The notes: generated by a model from the letters alone, not told the origin. DNA of 62,203 nt from an uncultured Prevotellaceae bacterium (GCA_902775075.1 CACYKX010000002.1:1-62203), one strand, 5' to 3'; shown: positions 51,517 to 61,672, counted from the stretch's first letter. Translations and numbers: made by a program.

Positions 51517-52425
51517 ATGGAACAACTTGAATTATTTCCGGGTTCAGGCATAAGCGAGCAAGAACGGCTATATATTATTGGTAATGGTTTTGATATCCAT
51601 TATGGTATAAAGTCCAAATATTGGGACTTCCAGGAATGGGTGAAAAAGAACAAGAATGCATCAGCTCTGGTGAGCTTAATGGATATTTTCTTCAGCAACG
51701 ACCGCGAGTTTTGGGGTGATATAGAAAATGCGCTTGGGGAATATGATGAAGCGGCTATAACCAGTTATTGCGAGCCTGATAATCCTGAAGATTTCAAATA
51801 CGACCATCCCGGGCAGTGGCAAGACGGGGTGGAAGGTGGCATTCCTTGGATTTTTGGTCAAGCGATGGATGCGTTTCGTGACGCTTTTGACAAATGGGTT
51901 CAAAGCATCGACATTAACCATGTCGTGGCAGATTTGTATATACCTCAAGCTTCAAAATATTTGACATTTAATTACATCGAGACGCTTGAAAGAGCCTATT
52001 ATGTGCCTGCCCAGAACGTTCTTCACATACATGGGTGCAGATTGAATCCAAACGATGAGTTTATATTAGGTCACGGTAACCTTAGGGATGAAGATGGTCC
52101 TCTATTGGATGAAAGTATTGACTTACCTTATCAGAATGCCTACAGTGAAGTCATTAAGATAATGAATGGTTGGAAAAAATCACCGAAGCAACTCATTGAG
52201 AAAAACAGTGGCTTCTTCCATTCCTTGAAAACATGTAAGGGGGTTTGCGTGATGGGACTCTCATATAGCGTAATAGATTTGCCATATCTTGATGAGGTGG
52301 CATCAAAAGTTGCGCCCAATTGCAATTGGTTATTGTATTATTTCTCGGAAGATGACAAGCATAGAGCCGAAGCCTTTGCTAAAGACAGGGGGCTGGTAAA
52401 CTTTCAGCTATTGAAATTTGAGTGA
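51517..52425 (+). CDS. AbiH-family protein
   Basis: 302 residues from ATG 51517. LYIIGNGFDIHYGIKSKYWD at the start is the AbiH signature; later FLTFNYIETLERAYYVPAQN-like, VLHIHGCRLNPNDEFILGHG and VCVMGLSYSVIDLPYLDEVA. The fold belongs to the SIR2-like/NAD-binding group in some analyses. AbiH proteins abort phage infection by a mechanism not well known. Four bases after the previous stop, so likely one transcript with the putAbiC gene. Confidence 0.85.
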   Translation: MEQLELFPGSGISEQERLYIIGNGFDIHYGIKSKYWDFQEWVKKNKNASALVSLMDIFFSNDREFWGDIENALGEYDEAAITSYCEPDNPEDFKYDHPGQWQDGVEGGIPWIFGQAMDAFRDAFDKWVQSIDINHVVADLYIPQASKYLTFNYIETLERAYYVPAQNVLHIHGCRLNPNDEFILGHGNLRDEDGPLLDESIDLPYQNAYSEVIKIMNGWKKSPKQLIEKNSGFFHSLKTCKGVCVMGLSYSVIDLPYLDEVASKVAPNCNWLLYYFSEDDKHRAEAFAKDRGLVNFQLLKFE

Positions 52426-52479
52426 AAGGAAAGAACAATACCACTTATTCAACAATAAAAAAGTTTGTTTTAGAGCACT

Positions 52480-55400
52480 ATGAAGTATCCTACTTGGAAT
52501 GAGTTTCTTGGAAAGTATCCTGACAATCCACAGGGTGCTTTTGAAGCGTTATGCCGTTTGTTGTTCCGTTCAAGATACGGGATAGGGGATACTTTGCCCT
52601 ATTTTTTCAACAATGCAGGTAATGAAACCGTTCCGATAAATGTCGGTAATGAGGTGATAGGTTTCCAATCAAAGTTTTTTGACGATGATTCTATAGGCGA
52701 CTCTCAGGCAAATCAGATAAAGCATTCCATCGAAAAGGCTCACACGCATTATCCAGAACAAACCAAAATTATCGTCTATACCAAATCCACGTTTGGTAAT
52801 CCACAAATAGGTACTCAAATAACAAAAAGACAGATAGATATTGAAGAAACCGCCAAAGATTGTTCAATGTCCATTGAGTGGATGTTTGGCAACAATATTC
52901 TTGATGCGGTGGCAAAAATGCCATTGGCATATAGCTTGTTTTTCGACACGGGTTCCAATCTTAACCATCTGCCCCAATCTTTGGTGAAATTGAATCAATT
53001 GAATTTCAATAATATCAGTTCTTCGATACAATATGGGGAGAATGTGATTGAAATAGACAGGACAAAAGAAGTGTCTGAAATTAAAGAGTTTATTTCGAAT
53101 GGTAGGAATGTGTTGGTGTATGGTGAAAGCGGTTCGGGTAAGTCGGCCATAGTAAAACGGTACTGGCAGGAAAGCATAGTGAATCAGGAGCAGATTATCT
53201 ACTTCACGAGAGGCTCTCAGTTCGATACAAATTCTGTCAATGACCTTTTTTTGATGGATGAGGAGTATTCATACATTGGTTTCCGTGATTTCTTTGATGG
53301 TTTTGCAAAGAAGATTGTTGTAGTTGACTCTGCTGAACGGTTAACCGAAATAGAAAACCGAATGGTACTTCAATTGTTGTTGGAAGGGTTGGTAGAGAAG
53401 GGCTGGCAGTTTATTTTTACCTGCAAGAGTAATACTTATGATGATATCAGGTCGTTGCTTAGGGACTTGAAGGTGAGTGTTGAGGATGTGAGTGTTGACA
53501 CATTGCTGGAGGATGAATTGCGGAAGTTGGGTGACAAGTACCATATTGGTTTACCCCAAAACGAAAAGGTTCTTCAACAATTACGTATTCCATTCTATTT
53601 GGCAAGATATTGTGAGTTGGGAAGTAAAACTATTGCAACACCAGAGGCTTTCAAGGAAGAAGTTTGGAAGCAAAAAGTGAGAGGCACAATTAGGGGTGGG
53701 GAACAAAAGAAAAGAGAGGAATGCTTGCTCCAAATAGTCAAAGAACAGCAATTCAGTAGCGCATATTTTGTGAACCCGATAGGGTTGGATTATGAGACAG
53801 CCTACAAGCTGGTTTCAGAGGATGTTTTAATAGAGCAGGCTCACAAAGGTTATGCTGTAAAGCATGATTTATATGTGGATTGGGCATTGGAATATATTGT
53901 TGAGCAGGATTTCGGGAAGGTGGAGAATTGTGTCACGTTATTAAAAGAAGCTCCCAAGAGCATTTCTTATTTGAATGCATTCGCGAGATGGCTGATGTGT
54001 ATCATCGACAATGACGACATACGAGTGAGAACGATAATGGACGCTTTGGTTCGTGGTGATGTGAATAGACAGTGGAAACATTGTTTGCTGTCATGTGTGG
54101 GCAATTCAAATAATTATGCCACATCGTTTTTTTCGTTGTATAGTGTTTCGCTGAAAGAGCATAATTATTCCTTGTTTGACCAATTCGTTGATGTATTGGA
54201 TGTGTCATGCAAAAAAGTAACACAGTATTTTGAGTATAAAGGCGAACGTTATCCCGTTTTTAAATCTGTTGGAAAGGGTTGGGATGAGGCGGTTGCATTT
54301 GTGTTTGCCAACAGGGATGATTATTATTTCAATCATCTGGGAAGCGTTCAGAAATTGCTTGACGGTTACTCCAGTTTTGGTAATAAAGGAGCAGCGATGA
54401 CGCAAGCTGCGTTATTGTCATTGTATCTATTTAACTATATTGCTGATATTAGAAAGAGGGATGAGTCCATTTGGGTTGATGGCATTGACAAATGGAGTGA
54501 ACTTACATGTAAATACGCATTTGGTATTCGTAAAGAATTACATGAGGTCTTCAGGCAGGTAATTGACAACAAGTGGGTGCGGCACAGAGATCCTTATTCT
54601 GAGTTGATCAGTTACATACTAAAAGACCAGAACCATGTTTCCAAAACAATGTTATACATCACTTGTCTGGATGATGTTATTGAGTTGATGGAATTGTTTT
54701 GGAGTGAGCAGCCAGAAGAAGACGACCAACATGTTTTCGGTTATTCGAGATCGATGGAGAGTGAGCATTTTTTTGGCCTTAATGAAGAGGACGGTATTCA
54801 CATGGCTTTTTTCCCGTCAAGTCCTTATCAGACACCTATACAAATGTTGTTTGATGCAGAACAATTATTGAACACAACTGAGAAAACCACAAAAGTCATT
54901 GATTTTATTGTCAGGTTTGTCAATCAATGTGTTGATTATTATATTCAAAGGTGCAAATATGAACAGGTGGTGAAGTTACCTGTGCGGTTGGCTGATGGTT
55001 CATCTCAAATGATAATTGCGTCCCAATCGTTATGGAATATGTATAGAGGTACGGCAAACCTATCAATGCCCAATGTGCTTGAAAGCATACACATGGCTCT
55101 GGAAGTGTATCTTCTTGATATGACAGACCTCAAAAAGAACCCGGATTGGAAGTATGTAAAAGAGATATTGTGGAGAATCTTAACCACGTCACATTCGGCA
55201 TCTATATATTCTGTTGTGGCCAGTGTTGCGGTGGCACATCCTGATGACTTGTTCGATATATTGCTTTTTCTGTGCCAAAACATCGAATTCCTGGCATTGG
55301 ATTTGAACAGATGCTCGCACGAAATTACATCCAATTCACGTTCATTTATTTATAACCGTCATGAGAATTGGTGGACAGAACGCGACCGGTCGAACAAGTT

Positions 55401-57051
55401 GCCTCATAGACAAGAGCATTTGGAATCCGTTTTGCTCAAAAGCCAGGTGGTTTATGACAATGCAGGAGACAATGATTCAAAGCAAAAATTACTACAAGCA
55501 TATCATGTTGTTGATGAGTTGAAAAGACAAGCAGCCAACTTGAATGGAACTGACTCCATTTATGGATTCATTGCTGCCAGAATAGATTACCGTTCACACA
55601 AAAAGCGTGAAGTTGTGTTAAAAAATGGTGTTGTGGCCGTACAATTGACTCCCAATCTGACACCTGAGTTGAAAGCAGAAAGCAAGGAGGTGGAAGAGTT
55701 TGCCAACAAAATGGAAGCCATGAGTGTGAGACTTTGGGCAGATAAAACATTCAAGGGCGATAAGAACGGTTTAAAAGGGAACCCGTATGCTGCCAACCCC
55801 AAGAAAGCTCTTACTGTGATAAGGGGGATTGAAAGGCAAATAGAAAAGCAGTCCGGCGATATGATACTCTTCCCCGGTGATGAGTATGTTCCATATATGG
55901 CCAGTGCAGTGCTGCTGATGCATTGTCGGGACATGTTGTCTGACCGTGAGAAAAAAGAGTGTTGGAAACGTGTGTTATTGGCATTGAAATCCCCAGGTGC
56001 CATGGCCTCTAATTCTGTGTCAGAATTCAATATTTGCATTTCGGCTATTCCGGTAATGATGGAATTGTATCCGAAGAAAGCGGATGTTTTTGCTCCAATA
56101 ATAGCCAGTTATGTATCGGAAACATATACTTATATCAATGAACGGGTTTGTGACATAATGTCAAGGACTATCCATGACGGACAGTTATGGGAGTTGTATC
56201 CTTCGGTGATGTATGACGCTTTGGAGTTAATCAAGGTAAACCTTCCTAATGAAGATTTCGGTTCAATGGATGCCTCTTATGCTAATGCGGTATTGTGTTT
56301 GTTGACCTATGAACCATTAGAAAAGATGCGTAATGTGGGCAGAACCTGTTTGGACAAATTATCATCAAAATGGCAAGTCCAGCGGCATTATGAACAATTA
56401 GAAGATAAATCAAAGATTGCCGACAATGTGGCGAAATACCTGTTGTTTGCCCCTCAAAATGATGTTACGGCACTGATTCGTCCGTTTATACCATTTATTG
56501 GGAATGGTTCGTATGGCGAACCTTTGATAACAAACTTGCTTCTCAATGCTCCTCAATATGGTAAGTATGACAATTTCTGGACGATATGGTATGCTCTTTA
56601 TGATAAAGTGACGGAACATCGGAGTTGGTACTATCAAGACGAGGTCTTGAATGAATACCTTCTGAATCCTCTATTTTTCAGAAGAGATTACGATGATTGG
56701 TTTAAGCTGGAAAGCAAAGACCTGGACTTTTTTGCTAGGATTGGAAAGAATGTTGGAGGTCATCCTGCTGTAGTATTTGCTCTTTCCAGAATGTTCGCTA
56801 CCATTGGGAAGTGTTTTACTAAAGAAGCGATAGTCATTTTTTCTCAACTTATTGAGCAGCACAATCCAAGTCTGAAGGATTCCCAGAAAACAGTACTTTA
56901 TTATCTGAATAAAATTGTGAAAAAGGTTTATGCTGAAAACATAAGCGATATTCAAGGTGATATGCGGTTGAAAGGGCAATTCACAACTGTTCTTGAATTT
57001 ATGAGGAGAAACGGCTCAAATGAAGCCAACAATATTTTGATGTTACTATAA
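52480..57051 (+). CDS. Nuclease-like/STAND NTPase, Avs-like defence protein
   Basis: 1523 residues. Residues ~1-150 look like a degenerate PD-(D/E)xK (Mrr/Cap4-like) domain: FEALCRLLFRSRYG, VIGFQSKFFDDDS (QxK), and QTKIIVYTKSTFGNPQIG. A STAND-type NTPase follows: LVYGESGSGKSAIVKRYW (Walker A, ~214-222) and KIVVVDSAERLTE (Walker B, ~277-285), then about 1000 residues of helical repeats (e.g. YDALELIKVNLPNEDFGSMD). This nuclease-STAND-helical layout is that of Avs phage sensors, in which the C-terminus binds a phage protein and triggers the nuclease. It is translationally coupled to the ATPase gene (TAATG overlap). Whether it is a true Avs type cannot be settled here. Confidence 0.7.
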   Translation: MKYPTWNEFLGKYPDNPQGAFEALCRLLFRSRYGIGDTLPYFFNNAGNETVPINVGNEVIGFQSKFFDDDSIGDSQANQIKHSIEKAHTHYPEQTKIIVYTKSTFGNPQIGTQITKRQIDIEETAKDCSMSIEWMFGNNILDAVAKMPLAYSLFFDTGSNLNHLPQSLVKLNQLNFNNISSSIQYGENVIEIDRTKEVSEIKEFISNGRNVLVYGESGSGKSAIVKRYWQESIVNQEQIIYFTRGSQFDTNSVNDLFLMDEEYSYIGFRDFFDGFAKKIVVVDSAERLTEIENRMVLQLLLEGLVEKGWQFIFTCKSNTYDDIRSLLRDLKVSVEDVSVDTLLEDELRKLGDKYHIGLPQNEKVLQQLRIPFYLARYCELGSKTIATPEAFKEEVWKQKVRGTIRGGEQKKREECLLQIVKEQQFSSAYFVNPIGLDYETAYKLVSEDVLIEQAHKGYAVKHDLYVDWALEYIVEQDFGKVENCVTLLKEAPKSISYLNAFARWLMCIIDNDDIRVRTIMDALVRGDVNRQWKHCLLSCVGNSNNYATSFFSLYSVSLKEHNYSLFDQFVDVLDVSCKKVTQYFEYKGERYPVFKSVGKGWDEAVAFVFANRDDYYFNHLGSVQKLLDGYSSFGNKGAAMTQAALLSLYLFNYIADIRKRDESIWVDGIDKWSELTCKYAFGIRKELHEVFRQVIDNKWVRHRDPYSELISYILKDQNHVSKTMLYITCLDDVIELMELFWSEQPEEDDQHVFGYSRSMESEHFFGLNEEDGIHMAFFPSSPYQTPIQMLFDAEQLLNTTEKTTKVIDFIVRFVNQCVDYYIQRCKYEQVVKLPVRLADGSSQMIIASQSLWNMYRGTANLSMPNVLESIHMALEVYLLDMTDLKKNPDWKYVKEILWRILTTSHSASIYSVVASVAVAHPDDLFDILLFLCQNIEFLALDLNRCSHEITSNSRSFIYNRHENWWTERDRSNKLPHRQEHLESVLLKSQVVYDNAGDNDSKQKLLQAYHVVDELKRQAANLNGTDSIYGFIAARIDYRSHKKREVVLKNGVVAVQLTPNLTPELKAESKEVEEFANKMEAMSVRLWADKTFKGDKNGLKGNPYAANPKKALTVIRGIERQIEKQSGDMILFPGDEYVPYMASAVLLMHCRDMLSDREKKECWKRVLLALKSPGAMASNSVSEFNICISAIPVMMELYPKKADVFAPIIASYVSETYTYINERVCDIMSRTIHDGQLWELYPSVMYDALELIKVNLPNEDFGSMDASYANAVLCLLTYEPLEKMRNVGRTCLDKLSSKWQVQRHYEQLEDKSKIADNVAKYLLFAPQNDVTALIRPFIPFIGNGSYGEPLITNLLLNAPQYGKYDNFWTIWYALYDKVTEHRSWYYQDEVLNEYLLNPLFFRRDYDDWFKLESKDLDFFARIGKNVGGHPAVVFALSRMFATIGKCFTKEAIVIFSQLIEQHNPSLKDSQKTVLYYLNKIVKKVYAENISDIQGDMRLKGQFTTVLEFMRRNGSNEANNILMLL

Positions 57052-58604
57052 TGGTAGTTCCAGTTAGTTATAGAGATTTACTGAAAAACTTTGCCTCTGA
57101 CATACAAAATCCGGCTTGGGCTAAAGATTTGGTGTGCCTTGCCATAAGTACGGATGGTGTGATGACAGATAATGAAAAACAGTTGATTTGGGAAGAATGT
57201 GAAAATGGTGTTTCAGCACCATCGCAAAGCATTCCGCCAGGAATAAATGATACCTACCCCAAGGTTGAGCTGCTTAAGTTGGTTCATCATCATGGGGTGA
57301 ATCAGTTGGCGAGTGGTCAAGAGATTGCGTTTTGCGAGGAAGGCATCACCCTATTATATGGTCAGAATCGTTCTGGAAAAAGTGGCTATTTCAGAATACT
57401 TAACCAGTTGGCTTTAGGCACTATTAATTACCAATTGTATCAAGATGTTTATAATTCCACACCGCCAGCGGAATCCATATCAGTGGAATTCAAAACAGAC
57501 GGAACAGCACAGTCACCATTTAATTGGAATGGTTCTGATCTTAGTCCTGTCGATTTAAGGCATGTTCGTTGTTTTGACTCCAAATATGCTGTGAGTTTTT
57601 TGCAGCCTCGCGAAGGCAACACCTATTTGTTCGAAAGCTATAACCTTCGTGTTTTTCGTGCAATACACAATACCGTCAAATACATTAAAGAGGATTTAAG
57701 AGTTTCTATTGATCCTGTGGTTGACGGCAAATTCAATGCAATGTGTACTACGGCCTATAGGGATGTGTTAAACCAAGCTCTTCTTGTGGCTTTTCGTGAA
57801 GAATTGGACACTCTAGGAATGGGGGATCTTAAAGTGGATTTGGTGGTGGATGATTTGTTGGCAGATACCTCAAAGATTGCAGTGCGCATATCCAATGGTA
57901 TTGATGTTAATTCTGTACTAAGCGAAGCGGAATTAAAGTGCGCTGCTTTGGCTCTGTTTTTGGCCGAATGTAAATTGATGGAGGTAAAACAGCCAGTCGT
58001 GTTTGATGACCCGGTGAATAGTTTGGACGCCCAGATTATTCAGAATTTTGCAGATCGCATTGTTAACCTTGCAAAAACGAACCAAGTAATAATCTTTACG
58101 CACAATGACTTGCTTATGTATGAATTGGTTGAGCACAGGGATGTCAAAGTGTTTAAGAATCAAACTTCTATTCGTATGTCTTCAAAAACTCACATGTTGG
58201 CTTATGATGTGTGTGCAGACATTAACGCTAAAGGTTATATATTGCCGCATGACAAAAGGAAGAGTGACTATTTTCTTGATTTGGCAGATCAATCTCTTCA
58301 GGTTTCACCTTTTTTGTCATCTGAGCCCACAATTATATATTTGAGGAGAGCAATTGAGGAATTGGTTGACGAAAAAGTTTTTAATAACCTAGCGCCGCTT
58401 CGCTTTCGAGGTCATAATGCAAATATAGAGTGGATAAAAATGGAGAATATGGTTAATGCTGGACAAGCAGGTGTTGATAAGGTAAGGGAATTGCGTCGTA
58501 TACATGATAAACTTTCAGGTCGAGGCATCCATTCGGGTGCTTTGCCGTCTTTGTCTCAATCTGAATTAATGACTCTTTTGGTTCAATTGAGGGCGATTGT
58601 TTGA
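57051..58604 (+). CDS. ABC-type (RecF/SMC-like) ATPase
   Basis: 517 residues. N-terminal ~85 residues helical (YRDLLKNFASDIQNPAWAKD), then LLYGQNRSGKSGYFRI (Walker A ~104-112), the signature LSEAELKCAALALFLAE (~290), PVVFDDPVNSLDAQII (Walker B ~315-326) and the H-loop VIIFTHNDLLMYELVEH. There is little coiled coil between Walker A and signature, so not a Rad50-like arm. The DDPxNSLD form is typical of stand-alone defence ATPases (PrrC, RloC, PtuA, Lamassu-type). It is likely the ATPase of a system with the flanking nuclease genes. Confidence 0.85.
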   Translation: MVVPVSYRDLLKNFASDIQNPAWAKDLVCLAISTDGVMTDNEKQLIWEECENGVSAPSQSIPPGINDTYPKVELLKLVHHHGVNQLASGQEIAFCEEGITLLYGQNRSGKSGYFRILNQLALGTINYQLYQDVYNSTPPAESISVEFKTDGTAQSPFNWNGSDLSPVDLRHVRCFDSKYAVSFLQPREGNTYLFESYNLRVFRAIHNTVKYIKEDLRVSIDPVVDGKFNAMCTTAYRDVLNQALLVAFREELDTLGMGDLKVDLVVDDLLADTSKIAVRISNGIDVNSVLSEAELKCAALALFLAECKLMEVKQPVVFDDPVNSLDAQIIQNFADRIVNLAKTNQVIIFTHNDLLMYELVEHRDVKVFKNQTSIRMSSKTHMLAYDVCADINAKGYILPHDKRKSDYFLDLADQSLQVSPFLSSEPTIIYLRRAIEELVDEKVFNNLAPLRFRGHNANIEWIKMENMVNAGQAGVDKVRELRRIHDKLSGRGIHSGALPSLSQSELMTLLVQLRAIV

Positions 58605-58625
58605 AATAGGACATGATTTTAAAAA

Positions 58626-60044
58626 ATGAAGCTATACATTCTTGCATCAGGGAAAGACGCTAAGGGTACACAATTGGAGTATCTAACCAAGACTATGCTT
58701 GAGTCGTTGGGCTACGAATATGTGGCTACTAATGTTATTGAAGCCGGAGGTGATGAAATAGATGTACTCGCCAAAAGAATGATACCAACGATAGGCAAGA
58801 CACAAGAATATCCATTGGTTTGTGAATGCAAGGCTCACGAAAGGCCTATTACAATGGATGATTGGTTGAAGTTTCAGGGGAAAGTACATAAACAGCAGAG
58901 GTTGAATGGCAATACTCACGGTCTAATGATTGTATTGAACGAGGCTAATGGTAATGTGAAAGGCGATTATGCCCAAACAGATTACAACGACATCCAGTTG
59001 ATACAGGGTAATGAATTAATAGAGCCGCTATCGAAAACATTTCATTTAGAACCGGTAAATGTGGCACGCGAAGAGATTTCTCATCTAACAAATCAAACGG
59101 TAGTGTCTATTGATTTGATTCTCTATGAGAAAGAGATTTATTGGCTGTTCACTTTCGCCAATGGTGAATTTTCAATTTTTGATAAGAACTACAATTCTCT
59201 TCAACCCGATATAGAGAAAACCGTTATTCCTATATTAGAGAAAACCACGCCGTTTCTTTCTACTTCGTATAAAAATGTCAGGAAAGAGTATGAACTGCTT
59301 CAACGGAGAGACCTTGTAAAGGTGGTTATCTGTTGGCATTTGATGAAGGGGGAAATGACCTTTCAGGATGCCATTAGCGATGTGGTGAATTTAACTAAAG
59401 GAGGTATTATTCCAGAAATGAAAGACGTTGAGGAGGTTGCGCCCACGATACCATTCGTTCTTGTGGATTCAGAGGCCAGGATTTTAAAGCTGAGAAGTGA
59501 AGATGAAATTGATTATGTCGTTTTCTATAATTATCTTTTGAATGGTCCTGCAATACCGTCGCTTCTTTTCGATGATTACTATCTTCAGCATATTGATGAT
59601 GATTTGTTAGATAAGATATTGAATATACAGCACGGATTAAAACTGACTGATGAAGACAGGCAATCCAGTCTTTTTTTATTGCGCCATTCACTTTCGGCAT
59701 TGCGATATTCACTGCAACCCGATCCGATGCTGAAAGGAAATGTTTATTTGGATCAAATGAAAGGCAGCCAAAATGCTCGTAATCATTTTATGGAGCAGAT
59801 GCTTTCTTTTCTTGAAGCAGATATAAATGGCGATTTATGTTTTATCGCAATTGAAAAACTTGGTTTGCGTGATATGAAAAAATCTATAACCATGAGTTTG
59901 GTTTCGAAGGGGGGAGAAAAGTGTGAGGTGAGTACCCACAAACGAGTCTTTATGATATCAATAAATGACAATAGGTGGACATTAGTTCAGGCTGCTGATA
60001 GCTTTGAAGGAGAATATAATTCAGAAAAGGATTCTGTGATATAG
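58626..60044 (+). CDS. Mrr-like restriction endonuclease domain protein
   Basis: 472 residues. YLTKTMLESLGYEYVATNVI, then AGGDEIDVLAKRM (catalytic Asp ~45) and YPLVCECKAHERPITMDDWL (Glu ~67, Lys ~69): the full Mrr-type PD-(D/E)xK motif. The C-terminal ~330 residues are mixed alpha/beta and unrecognised (YKNVRKEYELLQRRDLVKVV). It is 21 bases after the ATPase gene. In the ATPase-nuclease pair the ATPase would license DNA cleavage. It is the last island gene before the locus resumes. Confidence 0.8.
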   Translation: MKLYILASGKDAKGTQLEYLTKTMLESLGYEYVATNVIEAGGDEIDVLAKRMIPTIGKTQEYPLVCECKAHERPITMDDWLKFQGKVHKQQRLNGNTHGLMIVLNEANGNVKGDYAQTDYNDIQLIQGNELIEPLSKTFHLEPVNVAREEISHLTNQTVVSIDLILYEKEIYWLFTFANGEFSIFDKNYNSLQPDIEKTVIPILEKTTPFLSTSYKNVRKEYELLQRRDLVKVVICWHLMKGEMTFQDAISDVVNLTKGGIIPEMKDVEEVAPTIPFVLVDSEARILKLRSEDEIDYVVFYNYLLNGPAIPSLLFDDYYLQHIDDDLLDKILNIQHGLKLTDEDRQSSLFLLRHSLSALRYSLQPDPMLKGNVYLDQMKGSQNARNHFMEQMLSFLEADINGDLCFIAIEKLGLRDMKKSITMSLVSKGGEKCEVSTHKRVFMISINDNRWTLVQAADSFEGEYNSEKDSVI

Positions 60045-60113
60045 ATTTAACTTGACAAGAAATAAATAATCAATTAAACAAACATATAAGAAGCATTTGA
60101 TACCAACTGGGTT

Positions 60114-61271
60114 GTGCCGCTGGGACCCAATGTGAACGGCTTTGAGGCTGACCTTGAGGCTTTCTGTGGTCAGAATAAGAGAGTGGTTGCCTTATCGTCT
60201 GGCACTGCTGCGGTGCATTTGGCTCTTATCAACTGCGGCGTGAAGGCTGGCGATGAGGTTCTGGTCCAGAGCTTCACGTTCTGTGCTTCTTCGCATCCGA
60301 TTACTTACCTTGGTGCAACGCCTGTGTTTATCGATAGTGAGAAGGATACTTGGAACATGGATCCAGAACTACTTGAGGAGGCTATTAAGGACAGGATTGC
60401 CAAGACGGGCAAGAAACCGAAGGCCATTGTGCCGGTGGTACTGTACGGTATGCCATACAAGATTGACCGCATTATGGAGATTGCCAACAAGTACGACATT
60501 CCTGTGATTGAGGATGCAGCTGAAGGATTTGGTTCGAGGTACAATGGTCAGGTGTTGGGTACTTTTGGTAAGTATGGTGTGTTGAGCTTCAATGGCAACA
60601 AGATGATAACCACTTCGGGCGGTGGTGCGTTGATTACCAACAATGAGGATGAATGGCGTGAAATCATGATGTATGCCACCCAGTACCGCGAGAGCTACCC
60701 GTATTATCAGCATGAGAAGATTGGTTTCAATTATCGCATGAGTAATATTTGCGCTGGTATTGGTCGTGGACAGATGACGGTGGCGAATGAGCATATAGCC
60801 CATCACAAGCATGTGCAGAAGATGTACGAGGAGTTGCTGGCTGATGTGCCTGGTGTCAAGGTTCACGCTCAGCCTGCAACAGGCGTTTACGATTCCAACT
60901 ACTGGCTCTGCACAATTACCCTTGATGAAAACGTGAAGATAAAAGGGCAAGAGAATGCCTATAAGACCATAGTGCAGGGTGCCGTTGGCGGTGCTGCGGG
61001 TGTTATCCATGTGGCTGATAGTGCCACTACCGATTGCCAGCCGAATGATAATGTGGAAGCATTGCGCGTTTGGATGGATCAGGCCGGTGTGGAAGCACGC
61101 CCTGTATGGAAACCTATGCATAAACAGCCGGTATATAAGAATGTCCCTGCATACGTGAATGGGGTTTCTGAGGCTGTCTTCAAGGTAGGCATGTGCCTGC
61201 CTGCCGGCCCATATGTGACGGATGAGGATGTGAGGTATATTGTAAGCTGCATCAAAGATGCAATTGTGTAG
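60114..61271 (+). CDS. DegT-family aminotransferase, 5'-truncated second copy
   Basis: The copy of the aminotransferase at 22501 without its first ~25 codons. Homology starts abruptly at about 60090 (EAFDTNWVVPLGPNV...), where an in-frame TAA directly precedes it, so the only start in frame is GTG at 60114. Everything downstream is intact and highly similar (ALSSGTAAVHLALINCGV, SFNGNKMITTSGGGALI, GFNYRMSNICAGIGRGQMTV). The spacer-type insertion present in the first copy near IHVHSQP is missing here (VKVHAQPATGVYDSNYW). The lost N-terminal helix contributes to the active-site dimer in this family, so activity is doubtful. Its 5' end coincides with the right edge of the defence island. Confidence 0.8.
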   Translation: MPLGPNVNGFEADLEAFCGQNKRVVALSSGTAAVHLALINCGVKAGDEVLVQSFTFCASSHPITYLGATPVFIDSEKDTWNMDPELLEEAIKDRIAKTGKKPKAIVPVVLYGMPYKIDRIMEIANKYDIPVIEDAAEGFGSRYNGQVLGTFGKYGVLSFNGNKMITTSGGGALITNNEDEWREIMMYATQYRESYPYYQHEKIGFNYRMSNICAGIGRGQMTVANEHIAHHKHVQKMYEELLADVPGVKVHAQPATGVYDSNYWLCTITLDENVKIKGQENAYKTIVQGAVGGAAGVIHVADSATTDCQPNDNVEALRVWMDQAGVEARPVWKPMHKQPVYKNVPAYVNGVSEAVFKVGMCLPAGPYVTDEDVRYIVSCIKDAIV

Positions 61272-61318
61272 CCTTGATAGTCAGTGGGGAAGTTGATAGT
61301 TGAATGTTGAGAGTATCT

Positions 61319-61672
61319 GTGGTTATCACACAGGCGATATTAGATGATTTAACGAGGCGGGCTAAGAACTCGCCTCGGTTGCGTATGAATCTTGAATGCA
61401 TACACAGACATCAGCATACCTCGGAGACGGTGGTATGTCTGCGTGGTCGCGTGGTGGAAGAGTTTTATGATGAACTGGATGGTTTGGCAGGCTCACCACA
61501 AAGCATCTGCACCGATTCGATTGTGATGACCCCCAACGGCCCCAACGTGGCAGTGAACATCCCTGCTGGACAATGGCACTCAATCCGTGCGGTGGAATCG
61601 GGCTCGGTGGTGCTTGCCGTGAAAGATGGGAAGTATGAGCCGCTGACGGACACTGATGTGCTTGTGATTTAG
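61319..61672 (+). CDS. WbuC-type cupin, copy 3, with an internal deletion
   Basis: About 117 residues from GTG 61319 (MVITQAILDDLTRRAKNSPR, aligned with MVINQSLLNQLTEQAKASPR of copy 1; an ATG 15 bases upstream is also in frame). The cupin HxH block HRHQHTSETVVCLRGRVVEE follows directly after RLRMNLEC, so the ~23-residue segment (EDDGSQRMLNAIEPGS) of copy 1 is deleted in frame. An eight-residue insertion GLAGSPQS lies after YDELD. The rest matches copy 1 closely, including AVNIPAGQWHSIRAVESGSV. Whether it still folds is uncertain. Confidence 0.75.
   Translation: MVITQAILDDLTRRAKNSPRLRMNLECIHRHQHTSETVVCLRGRVVEEFYDELDGLAGSPQSICTDSIVMTPNGPNVAVNIPAGQWHSIRAVESGSVVLAVKDGKYEPLTDTDVLVI

Noticed and set aside
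60369..61121. Long minus-strand frame opposite the second aminotransferase
   Set aside because: Shadow of the DegT gene; the same occurs opposite the first copy.
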